DNA from: Paenibacillus sp. JJ-223
Lineage (GTDB): Bacteria > Bacillota > Bacilli > Paenibacillales > Paenibacillaceae
Assembly (NCBI RefSeq): GCF_927798175.1
Contig: NZ_CAKMMP010000016.1
Location: forward strand, 1-64,000
Direction: 5' to 3'
DNA: 64,000 nt
Under the pieces are notes generated by a model that did no database searches, was not told where the DNA came from, and was given only the letters and a program-made list of their open reading frames with translations. Numbering within the stretch: the first letter of the stretch is position 1; each line of letters starts with the position of its first letter. Below, in pieces: positions 7,937 through 16,810 of the stretch. The position numbers and the translations under genes are program-made.

Positions 7937-8716
7937 TTATATCGTTGGCGGGCGTTCCTGCAACAGGTCTGATGGGGATGTTCCCGTAAGGCGTTTGAAT
8001 ATGCGGTAAAAATAAGAGAGGTCCCGGTAGCCGAGAAACTCGGAAATTTCCTGCACGGAGAGCCGGGACTCCGTCAACATGTACATGGCCCGTTTCATCC
8101 GCTGATCATGCACGTACTGGCTGATCGTTTGATTCGTCATGCTTTTGAATAATGCCGCCGCATAATTGGGCGTCCTGCCGATCGCATCCCCAAGCTCCTC
8201 TTTGGTCACCTTTTCGCGATAATGCCGTTCGATGTATCGTTTCATCCGCTCCGCATGCACATGTTTCTCGGGCGGGATCACGCCCCGGTCCACTTCCCGA
8301 TTCACGTAAATTAACACTTCCGTCAATAAGGCTTGGCTCATCATGACATAATAAGATGGCCGTTCCTGCCACTGCTGGAGAATCGTTTTCATGCGTTCCA
8401 GGATAAGTTCGTAACAGCCCGGTTTATGCCGCAGCGTTTCCGGTTGTTCCAACATCGGCAATTCACCGGAAGCAGGACATTGCAAATGGACGACAATCTG
8501 GGTGTGGGTAACGGTCGGGATGCTTTTGCCGTAGTAAGATACGCTCTCCGGGATCAGCAGCAGTTCTCCCTTTTCCATGATCTGTTTCTCGCCGTTCACC
8601 CAATATACACATTTTCCATAGGTGACCAAGCTGAGCCGCCAAGTCCCCCTTGATGGCACGCCCTTTTCGTACCAGCCGACACTGTTGATGTGCCGCACTT
8701 CTAGTGGGGTAATCAT
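7937..8716 (-). CDS. AraC family transcriptional regulator
   Basis: 259 aa. The N-terminal half is a cupin-like sensing domain (TWRLSLVTYGKCVYWVNGEKQ, LLLIPESVSYYG). The C-terminal 100 residues hold two helix-turn-helix units (VTKEELGDAIGRTPNYAAALFK and LSVQEISEFLGYRDLSYFYRIFKRLTGTSPSDL). The ATG at 8716 is chosen because GAGGTG lies 5 nt upstream, rather than ATGs at 8731 or 8746. It is divergent from the pyruvate kinase paralogue across 112 bp, so it probably regulates that gene. Confidence 0.88.
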   Translation of the reverse strand: MITPLEVRHINSVGWYEKGVPSRGTWRLSLVTYGKCVYWVNGEKQIMEKGELLLIPESVSYYGKSIPTVTHTQIVVHLQCPASGELPMLEQPETLRHKPGCYELILERMKTILQQWQERPSYYVMMSQALLTEVLIYVNREVDRGVIPPEKHVHAERMKRYIERHYREKVTKEELGDAIGRTPNYAAALFKSMTNQTISQYVHDQRMKRAMYMLTESRLSVQEISEFLGYRDLSYFYRIFKRLTGTSPSDLLQERPPTI

Positions 8717-8735
8717 AAAACACCTCGTCATTGGA

Positions 8736-8793
8736 CTATACTCCAATCATTGTACTATAGTTCATATTCGGATTCGACAGAAAACGCTACAAT
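8736..8793 (+). promoter_or_regulatory. pyk promoter with imperfect direct repeats
   Basis: TACAAT (8788-8793) is a good -10, but the -35 position (8765-8770, TATTCG) is poor. Just upstream lie CTATACTCCA (8736-8745) and CTATAGTTCA (8755-8764), 8 of 10 identical and 19 bp apart. This layout suits activation by the divergent AraC-type protein. Confidence 0.4.
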
Positions 8794-8828
8794 GACCCTA
8801 TAAGCAAAGGATATGAGGAGGAAATAAC

Positions 8829-10244
8829 ATGTTGAAAACAAAAATTATTTGTACCATGGGACCTGCTTGTGACTCCATTGAAACGTTGAAGGTAATGATT
8901 CAGGAAGGCATGACAGTGGCCCGTCTGAACATGGCGCATGGCGAGCTCGAGGATCATGTTGCACGGATCAACAACATTCGCGCGGCTGCTTCCGCGCTGA
9001 ACAAATATGTGCCGATCATGATGGATATCAAGGGACCTGAAGTGCGTATCGGCAAATTGAAAGAGGCTTCCTGCCATCTGCAGGCTGGCAAAAAACTGAC
9101 GCTGACCACGGAAGAAATTCTGGGCGATGCCGAACGGATCTCGGTAAACTATCCTGAGTTGAATCTCGTGGTGAAGCCAGGCGACCGCATTCTGATCGAC
9201 GATGGTCTGGTGGATCTGACGGTCACTTCTGTCGAAGGCACCGAAATTCATTGCGATATCGTTAGCGGCGGCATTCTGAAACCTCGCAAAGGCGTAAACT
9301 TGCCAGGGATCAAAACGACCCTTCCGGGCGTAACCGAACGCGATGTCATGCATATCGGATTCGGGATCGAAAACGATATCGAAATCATTGCGGCTTCCTT
9401 TGTGCGCAAGGGCGACGATATTCGCGAAATCCGCAGCATTCTCAAAGAACGTGGCGCCGAGCATGTTCAGATTATTTCCAAAATCGAAAACCAGGAAGGC
9501 ATGACCAACCTCGACGACATTATCGAAGCATCGGACGGCATCATGGTTGCGCGCGGCGATCTTGGGGTCGAAGTGCCGATCGAAGACGTGCCGATGATGC
9601 AAAAAGAAATGATCGACAAATGTAACCGTGCCGGCAAACCGGTCATCGTGGCCACGCACATGCTGGAATCGATGCAGGTCAACCCGCGTCCTACCCGTTC
9701 CGAGGTGAGTGACGTAGCCAATGCCGTGCTGCAAGGTGCAGACGTAGTCATGCTGTCCGGCGAGTCCGCTGCGGGTAAATATCCGATCCCATCGGTCCGT
9801 ACGATGGCTGCCGTTGCGCGCCGCGCCGAAACGATGATCGACTATAAGGAACAATTCAATCAGAAATCGGCCCAACAGGTGGCTAACATCACTGAAGTCA
9901 TCAGCCAAGGTGCCGTTAGCTCTTCGCTCGTGCTGAATGCAAAAGCGATCATTACTTCCACCGAGAGCGGATTTACGGCGCGCATGATCTCCAAATATCG
10001 TCCAAAAGCGCCGATCATCGCGGTCACGCAGCATGAGAAAGTGCTCGCAAAAATCTGCCTGCTCTCCGGCGTTATTCCGGTGCTGGGCGACAAAGTGACC
10101 ACGACGGACGAAATGTTCGAATCGTCCACGCGCAACGCTATCAAAACGGGTTACATTGAAAAAGGCGACATCATCGTGCTGTCTGCGGGCGTTCCGATCG
10201 GTCAATCCGGCAATACGAACCTGATCAAGGTCCTGCAAGTATAA
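8829..10244 (+). CDS. pyk: pyruvate kinase (variant paralogue)
   Basis: Transfers phosphate from phosphoenolpyruvate to ADP. 471 aa, so it lacks the extra C-terminal PEP-utiliser-like domain found in many Bacillales enzymes. The catalytic centre is recognisable: KIICTMGP, MDIKGPEVR, SKIENQEGMTNLDDI and MVARGDLGVEVP. An allosteric C-domain is present (TESGFTARMISKYRP). Unusual points are the sequence RLNMAHG where most enzymes have RLNFSHG, so a serine that binds K+ is alanine (residue 36), and DIKGPE where DTKGPE is usual. Glu71, associated with K+ dependence, is kept. GAGGAGG precedes the start. Probably a second pyruvate kinase under the divergent AraC regulator. Confidence 0.9.
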   Translation: MLKTKIICTMGPACDSIETLKVMIQEGMTVARLNMAHGELEDHVARINNIRAAASALNKYVPIMMDIKGPEVRIGKLKEASCHLQAGKKLTLTTEEILGDAERISVNYPELNLVVKPGDRILIDDGLVDLTVTSVEGTEIHCDIVSGGILKPRKGVNLPGIKTTLPGVTERDVMHIGFGIENDIEIIAASFVRKGDDIREIRSILKERGAEHVQIISKIENQEGMTNLDDIIEASDGIMVARGDLGVEVPIEDVPMMQKEMIDKCNRAGKPVIVATHMLESMQVNPRPTRSEVSDVANAVLQGADVVMLSGESAAGKYPIPSVRTMAAVARRAETMIDYKEQFNQKSAQQVANITEVISQGAVSSSLVLNAKAIITSTESGFTARMISKYRPKAPIIAVTQHEKVLAKICLLSGVIPVLGDKVTTTDEMFESSTRNAIKTGYIEKGDIIVLSAGVPIGQSGNTNLIKVLQV

Positions 10245-10275
10245 TCCCATATACAAGCAAGTGAATAGCAGCGCG

Positions 10276-10307
10276 CAAAAGCAACCCGGCCTCACGGGTT
10301 GCTTTTG
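10276..10307 (+). terminator. pyk terminator
   Basis: Perfect 13-bp stem CAAAAGCAACCCG / CGGGTTGCTTTTG around a 6-nt loop, 30 nt after the pyk stop. It ends in TTTTG rather than a long T-run. Confidence 0.8.
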
Positions 10308-10482
10308 TTCGATTACGGGTCAGCCGGGTTATGCCGGTGGGCCTTTTTTATTTGCAGCTGGAAGCAGAAACTCATCGTCATTTCGCCATAGTCATCGAAG
10401 GCCGCTTTCGATATACTGGGATAAGTTGGGTTTACGGATAATTATTGAAACATGCAGGGGTGAAACCAGAAAGGATAAACCG

Positions 10483-11232
10483 ATGAACGAAACAACCAAC
10501 ATTATGGGGATTCCCTTCCCCAACGTAAATATGGAACAAACGTTATCCTTATTAGGCGATGTTATTCAAGGAAATGATGCCACGCTGTTTCACGTTATTA
10601 CAGGCAACCCGGAAATCGTCATGTCCTGTCAATACAACGACCGCCTACGCTCCATTGTCGATCAGGCAGGGCTCGTTACGGCTGATGGAGCGGGCATTAT
10701 CATGGTTTCGAGGCTGCGTGGAGGTAAGTTGACCGAACGGGTCACCGGCTGCGATCTGCTGTTTCGCCTGTTGGAGGAGGGCGATCGCCAACGTTGGTCT
10801 TTCTACCTTCTCGGCGCGGAAGAGCATGTAAACGCAAGATCGGCCGATATCATCGAAAAAAATTATCCCGGCGTCTCGATATGCGGACGTCATCACGGTT
10901 TTTTTACGGAGGAAGATGAGCTGCGTATTGTGGAAGAGATCGGGGCGGCCAAGCCTGACTTTCTGATCGTTGCCCTAGGCGCGCCTTACGCCGAGGAATG
11001 GATACACCGATATCGGGATCGGTTGCAGGCCCGCGTGGCCATCGGCGTCGGAGGAAGCCTCGATATCGTGGCAGGCAAAACAAAACGTGCCCCGGCTCTA
11101 TGGCAGAAACTCCATCTTGAGTGGCTGTATCGCCTCATGCGCCAGCCTTCCAGATGGCGAAGACAACTCATTTTGCCGCGCTTCGCCGTTCAGGCATTGC
11201 TTTTCAAAGAAACCAAACGACAACGATCCTGA
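10483..11232 (+). CDS. WecG/TagA/CpsF family glycosyltransferase
   Basis: 249 aa, matching the length of TagA-type N-acetylmannosaminyltransferases (GT26), which add ManNAc to undecaprenyl-diphospho-GlcNAc at the inner face of the membrane for teichoic acid or polysaccharide linkage units. Conserved features are the N-terminal TGNPEIVMSCQ, TADGAGIIMVSRLRGGKLTERVTGCDLL with the catalytic-site Asp, FYLLGAE, and GVGGSLDIVAGKTKRAP. A basic C-terminus (RQPSRWRRQ) could contact the membrane. The start at 10483 follows AAAGGAT; the frame is open to 10261 but that part contains the pyk terminator. No other cell-wall genes are adjacent. Confidence 0.87.
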   Translation: MNETTNIMGIPFPNVNMEQTLSLLGDVIQGNDATLFHVITGNPEIVMSCQYNDRLRSIVDQAGLVTADGAGIIMVSRLRGGKLTERVTGCDLLFRLLEEGDRQRWSFYLLGAEEHVNARSADIIEKNYPGVSICGRHHGFFTEEDELRIVEEIGAAKPDFLIVALGAPYAEEWIHRYRDRLQARVAIGVGGSLDIVAGKTKRAPALWQKLHLEWLYRLMRQPSRWRRQLILPRFAVQALLFKETKRQRS

Positions 11233-11257
11233 TGTATCCGGGGTCGTTGTTTTTGTT
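11220..11257 (+). terminator. terminator after the glycosyltransferase
   Basis: ACAACGATCC pairs with GGGTCGTTGT (one wobble) and is followed by TTTTGTTT. It begins at the stop codon region of the gene. Confidence 0.75.
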
Positions 11258-11380
11258 TGATTGGGTATTCGACCAACTATGCATTCACACAATTTAATTG
11301 CCCAAAACTTTTTCGCTTCCGATTTAGAGTGCCAGACCTTATAATGAAGCAGAAGCCAATAAATTACATTGAGAGAAAGT

Positions 11381-11752
11381 ATGGTGGTTCGTTTGATCAG
11401 CATGATTTTCGTGGCTCTTGTAGCCATTGAGCACATTTACATTTTAGTAATGGAAATGTTTATGTGGACTAGTCCACGTACAATGAAAACGTTCGGAACC
11501 ACGCCGGAATTCGCCGAATCCACGAAAGCACTCGCAGGGAATCAGGGGCTGTACAACGGGTTTCTCGCCGCAGGACTGATCTGGGGACTCGTTCATCCGA
11601 ATGCGGCTTTCGGACACCAGATCCAGATCTTTTTCCTGGCATGTGTCGTCATCGCCGCTCTATATGGGGGTGCAACAGCTTCCCGCTCTATTATTATCAA
11701 GCAGGGTCTGCCTGCAATCATTGCCCTGTTATTGGTTCTCTTCCTCCCGTAA
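11381..11752 (+). CDS. DUF1304 family membrane protein
   Basis: Small integral membrane protein of about 123 aa with four hydrophobic segments. The pattern IFVALVAIEHIYILVMEMFMWTSPRTMKTF, then NQGLYNGFLAAGLIWG, matches DUF1304 proteins, which have no known biochemical role. The ATG at 11381 has GAGAGAAAG directly upstream. A TTG at 11369 is an alternative and would add four residues. It appears to stand alone. Confidence 0.8.
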   Translation: MVVRLISMIFVALVAIEHIYILVMEMFMWTSPRTMKTFGTTPEFAESTKALAGNQGLYNGFLAAGLIWGLVHPNAAFGHQIQIFFLACVVIAALYGGATASRSIIIKQGLPAIIALLLVLFLP

Positions 11753-11860
11753 AGGGGAAATGGCCGACCGGTCATTACAAGCGTGCCTTGGATATGGTAT
11801 GTTAGGGTCATGGCATGGACATGCCGATCATTGTGATGAATTCGGGAAGGAGAACGTCTC

Positions 11861-12661
11861 ATGGGACTGTTTGACAAACTTAGACGACGCAAAAAGGAAA
11901 CCCCGTCGACCTCTGGAGCGACAGAGCAAGCGCCCTACAATGAAACGATCGTCGGTTTCGTTTTGCTCGAGCGCCTGGACTGCGATTTCGATGCTTTCAT
12001 AGACACGATGAAACGCGAATGGAACATTGAAATTGCGGAGCGCCCGGAGGAGGGAAATCTTTTTTTCGAAGTGGATGATATGCAGGTCGTATGTGCCCAC
12101 ATCGAAGCACCGATTCCAGACCGTGAAGTGGAGGAGAACGCCAAACTGAATGTGCTCTGGCGCGAAGCGGAACAGGTAACCTCACGACATCAATCGCAAA
12201 TCATCGTATCGGTGCTCAATGCAGATGATCCGATCCGCGGACATGTGTTGTTTACGAAAACAGCTTGTGCGCTGCTGCAGTTGGATCACGCCCTGGCCAT
12301 CTACACGGCACCAATGGTTGCGGAAGCGAATAAATACGTAGAGACAAGCCGCTCACTGAAAGACGGCGAGCTGCCAGTGTCGCTCTGGATTTTTATCGGG
12401 CTGTATCAGGGACCTGAAGGCTCATCTGCCTATACCGCAGGACTCCGCAACTTCGGTAAGAAAGAAATGGAAATCGTTCATTCCCAGCAACATATAAGTG
12501 ACGTGTTCGAGATGATGTTCATGACCATGACCTATGTCGTCGAAAACAACGTCACCTTGCACGAAGGAGAGACCCTCGGGTTCTCGGCCGAGCAAAAGCT
12601 GCCGATCACCCTTACCGAAGGAGTTGCCGTCGAAGGCAGCAGCTTGAAAATTGGATTTTAA
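11861..12661 (+). CDS. DUF4261 domain-containing protein
   Basis: 266-aa soluble protein with the overall pattern of DUF4261 proteins. A charged N-terminus (LFDKLRRRKKE) precedes an alpha/beta region with FVLLERLDCDFDAF, VSVLNADDPIRGHVLFTK, LPVSLWIFIGLYQGPEGSSAYTAGLRNFGKKEMEI and TLGFSAEQKLPIT. The function of the family is unknown. GGGAAGGAG lies upstream of the ATG. The lack of close co-directional neighbours suggests a single-gene unit ended by the hairpin at 12681. Confidence 0.8.
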   Translation: MGLFDKLRRRKKETPSTSGATEQAPYNETIVGFVLLERLDCDFDAFIDTMKREWNIEIAERPEEGNLFFEVDDMQVVCAHIEAPIPDREVEENAKLNVLWREAEQVTSRHQSQIIVSVLNADDPIRGHVLFTKTACALLQLDHALAIYTAPMVAEANKYVETSRSLKDGELPVSLWIFIGLYQGPEGSSAYTAGLRNFGKKEMEIVHSQQHISDVFEMMFMTMTYVVENNVTLHEGETLGFSAEQKLPITLTEGVAVEGSSLKIGF

Positions 12662-12680
12662 ATGTACAATTCCATATAAT

Positions 12681-12723
12681 AACAAAAGGGAAAACGACGA
12701 CTTAGCCGCGGTTTCCCTTTGTT
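12681..12723. terminator. bidirectional terminator
   Basis: AACAAAAGGGAAAAC and GTTTCCCTTTGTT form an A/T-rich stem with small bulges. It lies between the convergent genes at 11861 and 12743. Confidence 0.65.
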
Positions 12724-12742
12724 ATGTGAACTTGTCCTCTCT

Positions 12743-13231
12743 TCAATCCTTGAAATACTGTTCCATCCGGGACCAGTTCATCGGCTCATCCACTTTATAA
12801 CTCGTCAGTGCATCCCTTGTTGCGGAAGCATCGAATATTTCGATGTGCTGCTTGTCGTAAAACGTGATGTTGAATCCGGACGATTCCCTGCCCTCCTTAT
12901 TGATCAATAGTCTCCATTCGTAGTAATAAGGTGATGCTTCTTCGCTGAGGCTCGGGCGATCGGCCCGCTTCAATCCGTGATCTTTATAATCGTTCAGCAG
13001 CTTCCTGATCTCCTCAGCGTCTTCAATAACACGTTCCTCGTCAGCTTCGTTCCCTGTTTTGGATATTTGCCGGATTTCCAATCGTTTAAACCGATCCAGC
13101 ATCCCAAAATGCTCCAGCACTTCAGCCCGAAACGTCGTGTGACGTTGCTGATTGATGTATATCGGTATCATAATTGCAACTATTGCCATCAAAATGACAG
13201 CAATAATGATGCCTCTTTTTGTCCTCAGCAA
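12743..13231 (-). CDS. hypothetical membrane-anchored protein
   Basis: 162 aa. The start is a TTG at 13231 with GAGGGG 5 nt upstream. Residues 6-27 (RGIIIAVILMAIVAIMIPIYI) form one N-terminal membrane anchor or uncleaved signal. The rest is a charged extracellular domain (DEERVIEDAEEIRKLLNDYKDHG; NITFYDKQHIEIFDA) with a pattern seen in small Bacillota lipoprotein-like or DUF proteins. I do not recognise a named family. It appears monocistronic. Confidence 0.7.
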   Translation of the reverse strand: MLRTKRGIIIAVILMAIVAIMIPIYINQQRHTTFRAEVLEHFGMLDRFKRLEIRQISKTGNEADEERVIEDAEEIRKLLNDYKDHGLKRADRPSLSEEASPYYYEWRLLINKEGRESSGFNITFYDKQHIEIFDASATRDALTSYKVDEPMNWSRMEQYFKD

Positions 13232-13387
13232 AATCCCCTCACTCCATTTGCATATTTTAAGAATGATTCATGTAACTGAAGTAAATGTTCATATTTCCCA
13301 GTATACCATTAAATCTTATATCACTCGTTCAACAAGTTCGAACGAATCGACGTAAGTTATGAGGCACTGCGCCGAAAATAAAACAAA

Positions 13388-13436
13388 AAATGCACCTCCG
13401 ACTGTTAGAGTGTGTCTAACAATCGGGGTGCATTTC
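13388..13436. terminator. strong bidirectional hairpin terminator
   Basis: AAATGCACC-CCGA-TGTTAGA pairs with TCTAACA-TCGG-GTGCATTT around a GTGTG loop, giving about 19 pairs with single mismatches. It lies downstream of the LacI gene (minus strand), with an A-run on the left serving as its T-tract. Confidence 0.8.
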
Positions 13437-13495
13437 ACGCCTTGCTTGAGCGTGATCTCGGCTTGTTTTTTGATTGGATTGCACTGCCCGAGCGA

Positions 13496-14503
13496 TTATG
13501 AGCGGGCCTTGGCCGTCGATTCCCGAACAACCAGCTCGGGCTTCAGGATCATGTTCCGGGCAGGCTGCCTTTCCTCTTTGAGCTCATCGATCAGCAAATC
13601 CACGGCATGGCGCCCAAGTTCCTCGATCGGCTGGGCGATCGTGGTGAGCGGCGGGCTGGTCACCGAGGCAAGGATCGTGTTGTCAAAACCAACGACAGAC
13701 AGTTCCTCCGGTACCCGCAGCTTCAGTTCTTTGGCGGCTTGAAGCGCTCCGATGGCCTGCATGTCGTTGCAGCAGAAGAGCGCCGTCGGCCGAGGGGATG
13801 CGCCGAGCAGCTGCAGCGCGGCCGCTTTGGCTGCGCCGGGCTCGATTGCAGACTCCAGCACTCGCTCTGCTGCCAGCTCATGCCCTGCTTGCTCCAATGC
13901 TTCACGGAAGCCGCGCACCCGCTCGCGGCTGCTGCTCACCCCCGCTTGCTCCGCCAGAACCGCCATGCGTTCATGCCCAAGCTCCAGCAGATGACGCGCC
14001 GCCAGGGCCCCGCCCAACCGGTCATCGATTGCGACGGTGTGCACCTCCAGTGTCGGCAGGTGCCGGGCAATCAAGGCCACGGGAATGGACTGCTGCAGGA
14101 GCGGCGCCAAAATTTCGGCATTGCTGATCCCTGTTCCGATCATCATGCCGTCGACTCTTTTTTGCTGTAACAGGTTCAAATAGCGCTCTACCCGCTCGTC
14201 CTTGTTGTCCGTACTGCAAATAACGACGCTGTAGCCCAATTTGCGGCTTCGATCCTCCACCGCCCTGGCAAGTTCCGCAAAATACGGATTGGATATATCG
14301 GGTACGAGCAGCCCAAAGGTGTACGTCTGTTTGCCCGTCAGAGCCGCGGCGATGGCGCTGGGCTGATAGTTCAGGCGCTCCATGATTTCCATGATCTCGG
14401 CACGCCGCTTTTCGCTGATTTTGCCTTTGCCGTTAATGACTTGGGAGACGGTTGCAATAGATACCCCGGCCTCCCGCGCAATATCGTAAATGGTTGCTTT
14501 CAT
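13496..14503 (-). CDS. LacI family transcriptional regulator
   Basis: 335 aa. Residues 1-55 are a canonical LacI helix-turn-helix plus hinge (TIYDIAREAGVSIATVSQVINGKGKISEKRRAEI...LNYQPSAIAAAL). Residues 60-330 form a periplasmic-binding-protein-like effector domain (FGLLVPDISNPYFAEL, DGMMIGTG, LFCCNDMQAIGAL, VVGFDN). It is the last gene after iolB on the same strand, so it most likely controls the inositol genes. TTAAGCGCTTAA palindromes at the iolD promoter fit a LacI-type protein. The effector may be an inositol catabolite, but this is not shown. Confidence 0.9.
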   Translation of the reverse strand: MKATIYDIAREAGVSIATVSQVINGKGKISEKRRAEIMEIMERLNYQPSAIAAALTGKQTYTFGLLVPDISNPYFAELARAVEDRSRKLGYSVVICSTDNKDERVERYLNLLQQKRVDGMMIGTGISNAEILAPLLQQSIPVALIARHLPTLEVHTVAIDDRLGGALAARHLLELGHERMAVLAEQAGVSSSRERVRGFREALEQAGHELAAERVLESAIEPGAAKAAALQLLGASPRPTALFCCNDMQAIGALQAAKELKLRVPEELSVVGFDNTILASVTSPPLTTIAQPIEELGRHAVDLLIDELKEERQPARNMILKPELVVRESTAKARS

Positions 14504-14656
14504 CGAGATTCCCCATTTGGTTTCGTTTACATCCCATTATGCAGGCGGATGCCCCCATAAGCAACATGAGTCGGCATGGACTGTCATGATCCGCCCATCC
14601 AGCTCAGGCACAAGCTGTATCCTAACCGGCATAACGGCAACGAAGACGGGTGTGAA

Positions 14657-15466
14657 TTATTTAGGCTGCATCAGCCAATCGTGATCCGGATCGTTGCGAA
14701 ACTTCCAAATTCGTGTCGGGCCGGCCATCACGTTGAGATAATACACGTCATACCCTGGAGGAGCGCCTACCGGATGATATCCGCGAGGAACCAGCACGAC
14801 TTCTCCGTTGTTCACGGCTAACGTCTCATTCAAGGAACGATCATCGGTATACACGCGTTGAATGGCAAACCCTTGCTCGGGCTCCACGCGGAAGTAATAC
14901 GTTTCCTCCAGCAACGATTCTTCCGGCAATGCATCCTGATCGTGTTTGTGCGGCGGGTAGCTGGACCAGTGGCCGTTTGGCGTAAATACTTCCACCACCA
15001 GCAAGCTGTCGGCTTCCTTCTGCTCCGGTAAAATGTTATGGATTTGGCGTTCCAGGTTTCCGTAACCGCGTCCCTCCACGCCGACATCCTCGGGCGCAAT
15101 CAGCCGTGCCGGATAACTGCCTTTTCCCGGGGCCGCGCAGATGGCCAGCTCCAACGCTGTTCGTGCCGTAATTTTTACCCGATCCAAATTTGGAACATAC
15201 ACGGAGTACGGGGGAATTTTTTCGAAAACGCTCATGCGTTTCCCCACATGCTCCCAGGTCTGTTCTCTGGTGGAGACGTCCCCCACCCCGCTGAGAAAGA
15301 CGATGCATAACTCCTGATCGCCGCTCTCCCGCGTCAGCGTCTGTCCCTTCGCCAGTTTCGCCACTTGGAAACCGACATACTCCCATCCGGCAGTCTCCGG
15401 GGTTACCGTCAGGATCGTTCCGTCTTCGTCAGGCGTGCTCTTCGGTTTGATGATGTATTCCGACAT
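14657..15466 (-). CDS. iolB: 5-deoxy-glucuronate isomerase
   Basis: 269 aa, the usual IolB length. Converts 5-deoxy-D-glucuronate to 5-dehydro-2-deoxygluconate in inositol breakdown. The double-cupin fold and metal-site region are visible (SSYPPHKHDQDALPEESLLEETYYFRVEPEQGFAIQRVYTDD spans the conserved His/Glu cluster; VLVPRGYHPVGAPPGYDVYYLNVMAG is the C-terminal signature). It sits between iolG and the LacI regulator, all on the minus strand. AAGGAG is about 12 nt upstream, slightly far. Confidence 0.95.
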   Translation of the reverse strand: MSEYIIKPKSTPDEDGTILTVTPETAGWEYVGFQVAKLAKGQTLTRESGDQELCIVFLSGVGDVSTREQTWEHVGKRMSVFEKIPPYSVYVPNLDRVKITARTALELAICAAPGKGSYPARLIAPEDVGVEGRGYGNLERQIHNILPEQKEADSLLVVEVFTPNGHWSSYPPHKHDQDALPEESLLEETYYFRVEPEQGFAIQRVYTDDRSLNETLAVNNGEVVLVPRGYHPVGAPPGYDVYYLNVMAGPTRIWKFRNDPDHDWLMQPK

Positions 15467-15581
15467 TTGTGGATAACACTCCTTTCCATGAACTTGGAAG
15501 CATTCAATATGCCCATGATTGCCGATCCTTTATTTGCAGCATATCTGTGATCCGGCTTTTCGTTCCAATGATTGACGTTCT

Positions 15582-16634
15582 TCACAAAGAAACCGTCTTC
15601 GATCCGACGGGAGCCCCCGGCACTTCGCTAAGCTTGACCGGTCTTCCCTGCTGCATCGACATGCGGGCCGCCAGCGCAATGCGCTCTGCCTGCACGGCGT
15701 CATGACCGTCAACCAGCACCGGCACATCGTTTAGAATCGCGTCGATAAACAGAGCCGTTTCCTGCACGTAAGCTTCGTTATACCGCTCCAGGAAAAAATG
15801 CAGCGGCTTGTCGCGCATCAGACCTGCCGCCGTGCTGATCTCGGCTGTGTTCGGATGATCATTGGCCGCGGCGACGCTGCCGAGCGATCCGAACACTTCA
15901 ACGCGCTGGTCATAACCGTATGCCGCCTGGCGGCTGTTATCGATGACCCCAATCGCGCCGTTGCTGAACGTCAGGGTAACAATCGCCGTATCCACGTCGC
16001 CGTGTTCGGCAAAGACCGGATGAATCAGCACATTGCCCTGCGCATATACTTCTTCCACTTCGCTGCCCGTCAAATAACGGGCCATGTCGAAATCGTGGAT
16101 CATCATATCCATGAAAATGCCGCCCGATACCCGAATGTATTCCGCCGGAGGCGGGCTGGGATCCCGGGACGTGATCTTGACGATGTGCGGGTCCCCGATG
16201 GCACCCGATTGCACATGCTCCCGTACCCTTCTGAAATTATGGTCGAACCTGCGATTGAACCCGATCTGCAGCTTCACGCCCGATTGCCGGACCGCCTCCA
16301 CAACAGAACGGGTCTGCGCCAGATCCATGCTGACCGGCTTCTCGCAGAAAATATGTTTGCCTGCGCGCGCCGCTTGTTCCATGAGCGGCACATGGGTGTC
16401 AGTGGACGAGCAGATCAGCACCGCGTCCACGTCGGACATGGCCAGCAGCTTGCCGCTGTCCGTCGTGACAACCGGGATGCCGCGTCCTGCGGCCCAGCTC
16501 TCCAGTTCGGGCCCTGCATATAGATCGCTGATGCCGACGATTTCGGCATGCGGGTTGCGGAGCAGATTGTCGGCATGGATTTTGCCGATCCTGCCTGCTC
16601 CGATAATTCCGATTCTCACCTTGTCCTTCGTCAT
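15582..16634 (-). CDS. iolG: inositol 2-dehydrogenase
   Basis: 350-aa NAD-dependent Gfo/Idh/MocA oxidoreductase that oxidises myo-inositol to scyllo-inosose. Rossmann motif VRIGIIGAGRIGKIHADNL lies at the N-terminus. CEKPVSMD carries the conserved lysine, and FNRRFDHNF and MMIHDFDMARYL carry the substrate-site Asp and His. The ATG at 16634 has GGGAGG 8 nt upstream. The frame is open to 16676, but that extension would lack a signal. It lies between iolA and iolB. Confidence 0.94.
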   Translation of the reverse strand: MTKDKVRIGIIGAGRIGKIHADNLLRNPHAEIVGISDLYAGPELESWAAGRGIPVVTTDSGKLLAMSDVDAVLICSSTDTHVPLMEQAARAGKHIFCEKPVSMDLAQTRSVVEAVRQSGVKLQIGFNRRFDHNFRRVREHVQSGAIGDPHIVKITSRDPSPPPAEYIRVSGGIFMDMMIHDFDMARYLTGSEVEEVYAQGNVLIHPVFAEHGDVDTAIVTLTFSNGAIGVIDNSRQAAYGYDQRVEVFGSLGSVAAANDHPNTAEISTAAGLMRDKPLHFFLERYNEAYVQETALFIDAILNDVPVLVDGHDAVQAERIALAARMSMQQGRPVKLSEVPGAPVGSKTVSL

Positions 16635-16810
16635 TCGTTTATCCTCCCCGTATGCGACTGGACATACTGCAACCATTCAAGGAGCGGAGCTTCTTATGAC
16701 GCGAATCATCATTCCACCACGGATCGTAGAGGGGATGCTTCGCAAAAACGCCGTTCCATGCACGCATGCAAGTATGCACTTGCGCTTTAATGCGTTTGGC
16801 TTGCCGCCGA

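Noticed and set aside
8787..10295. 502-codon open frame antisense to pyk
   Set aside because: Composition effect of the highly coding pyk gene: no ribosome binding site, and the translation is rich in His/Phe/Arg with no family pattern.
14504..14560. cre-like TGTAAACGAAACCA upstream of the LacI gene
   Set aside because: Two mismatches at defined positions of the consensus, so it is not reported as a site.
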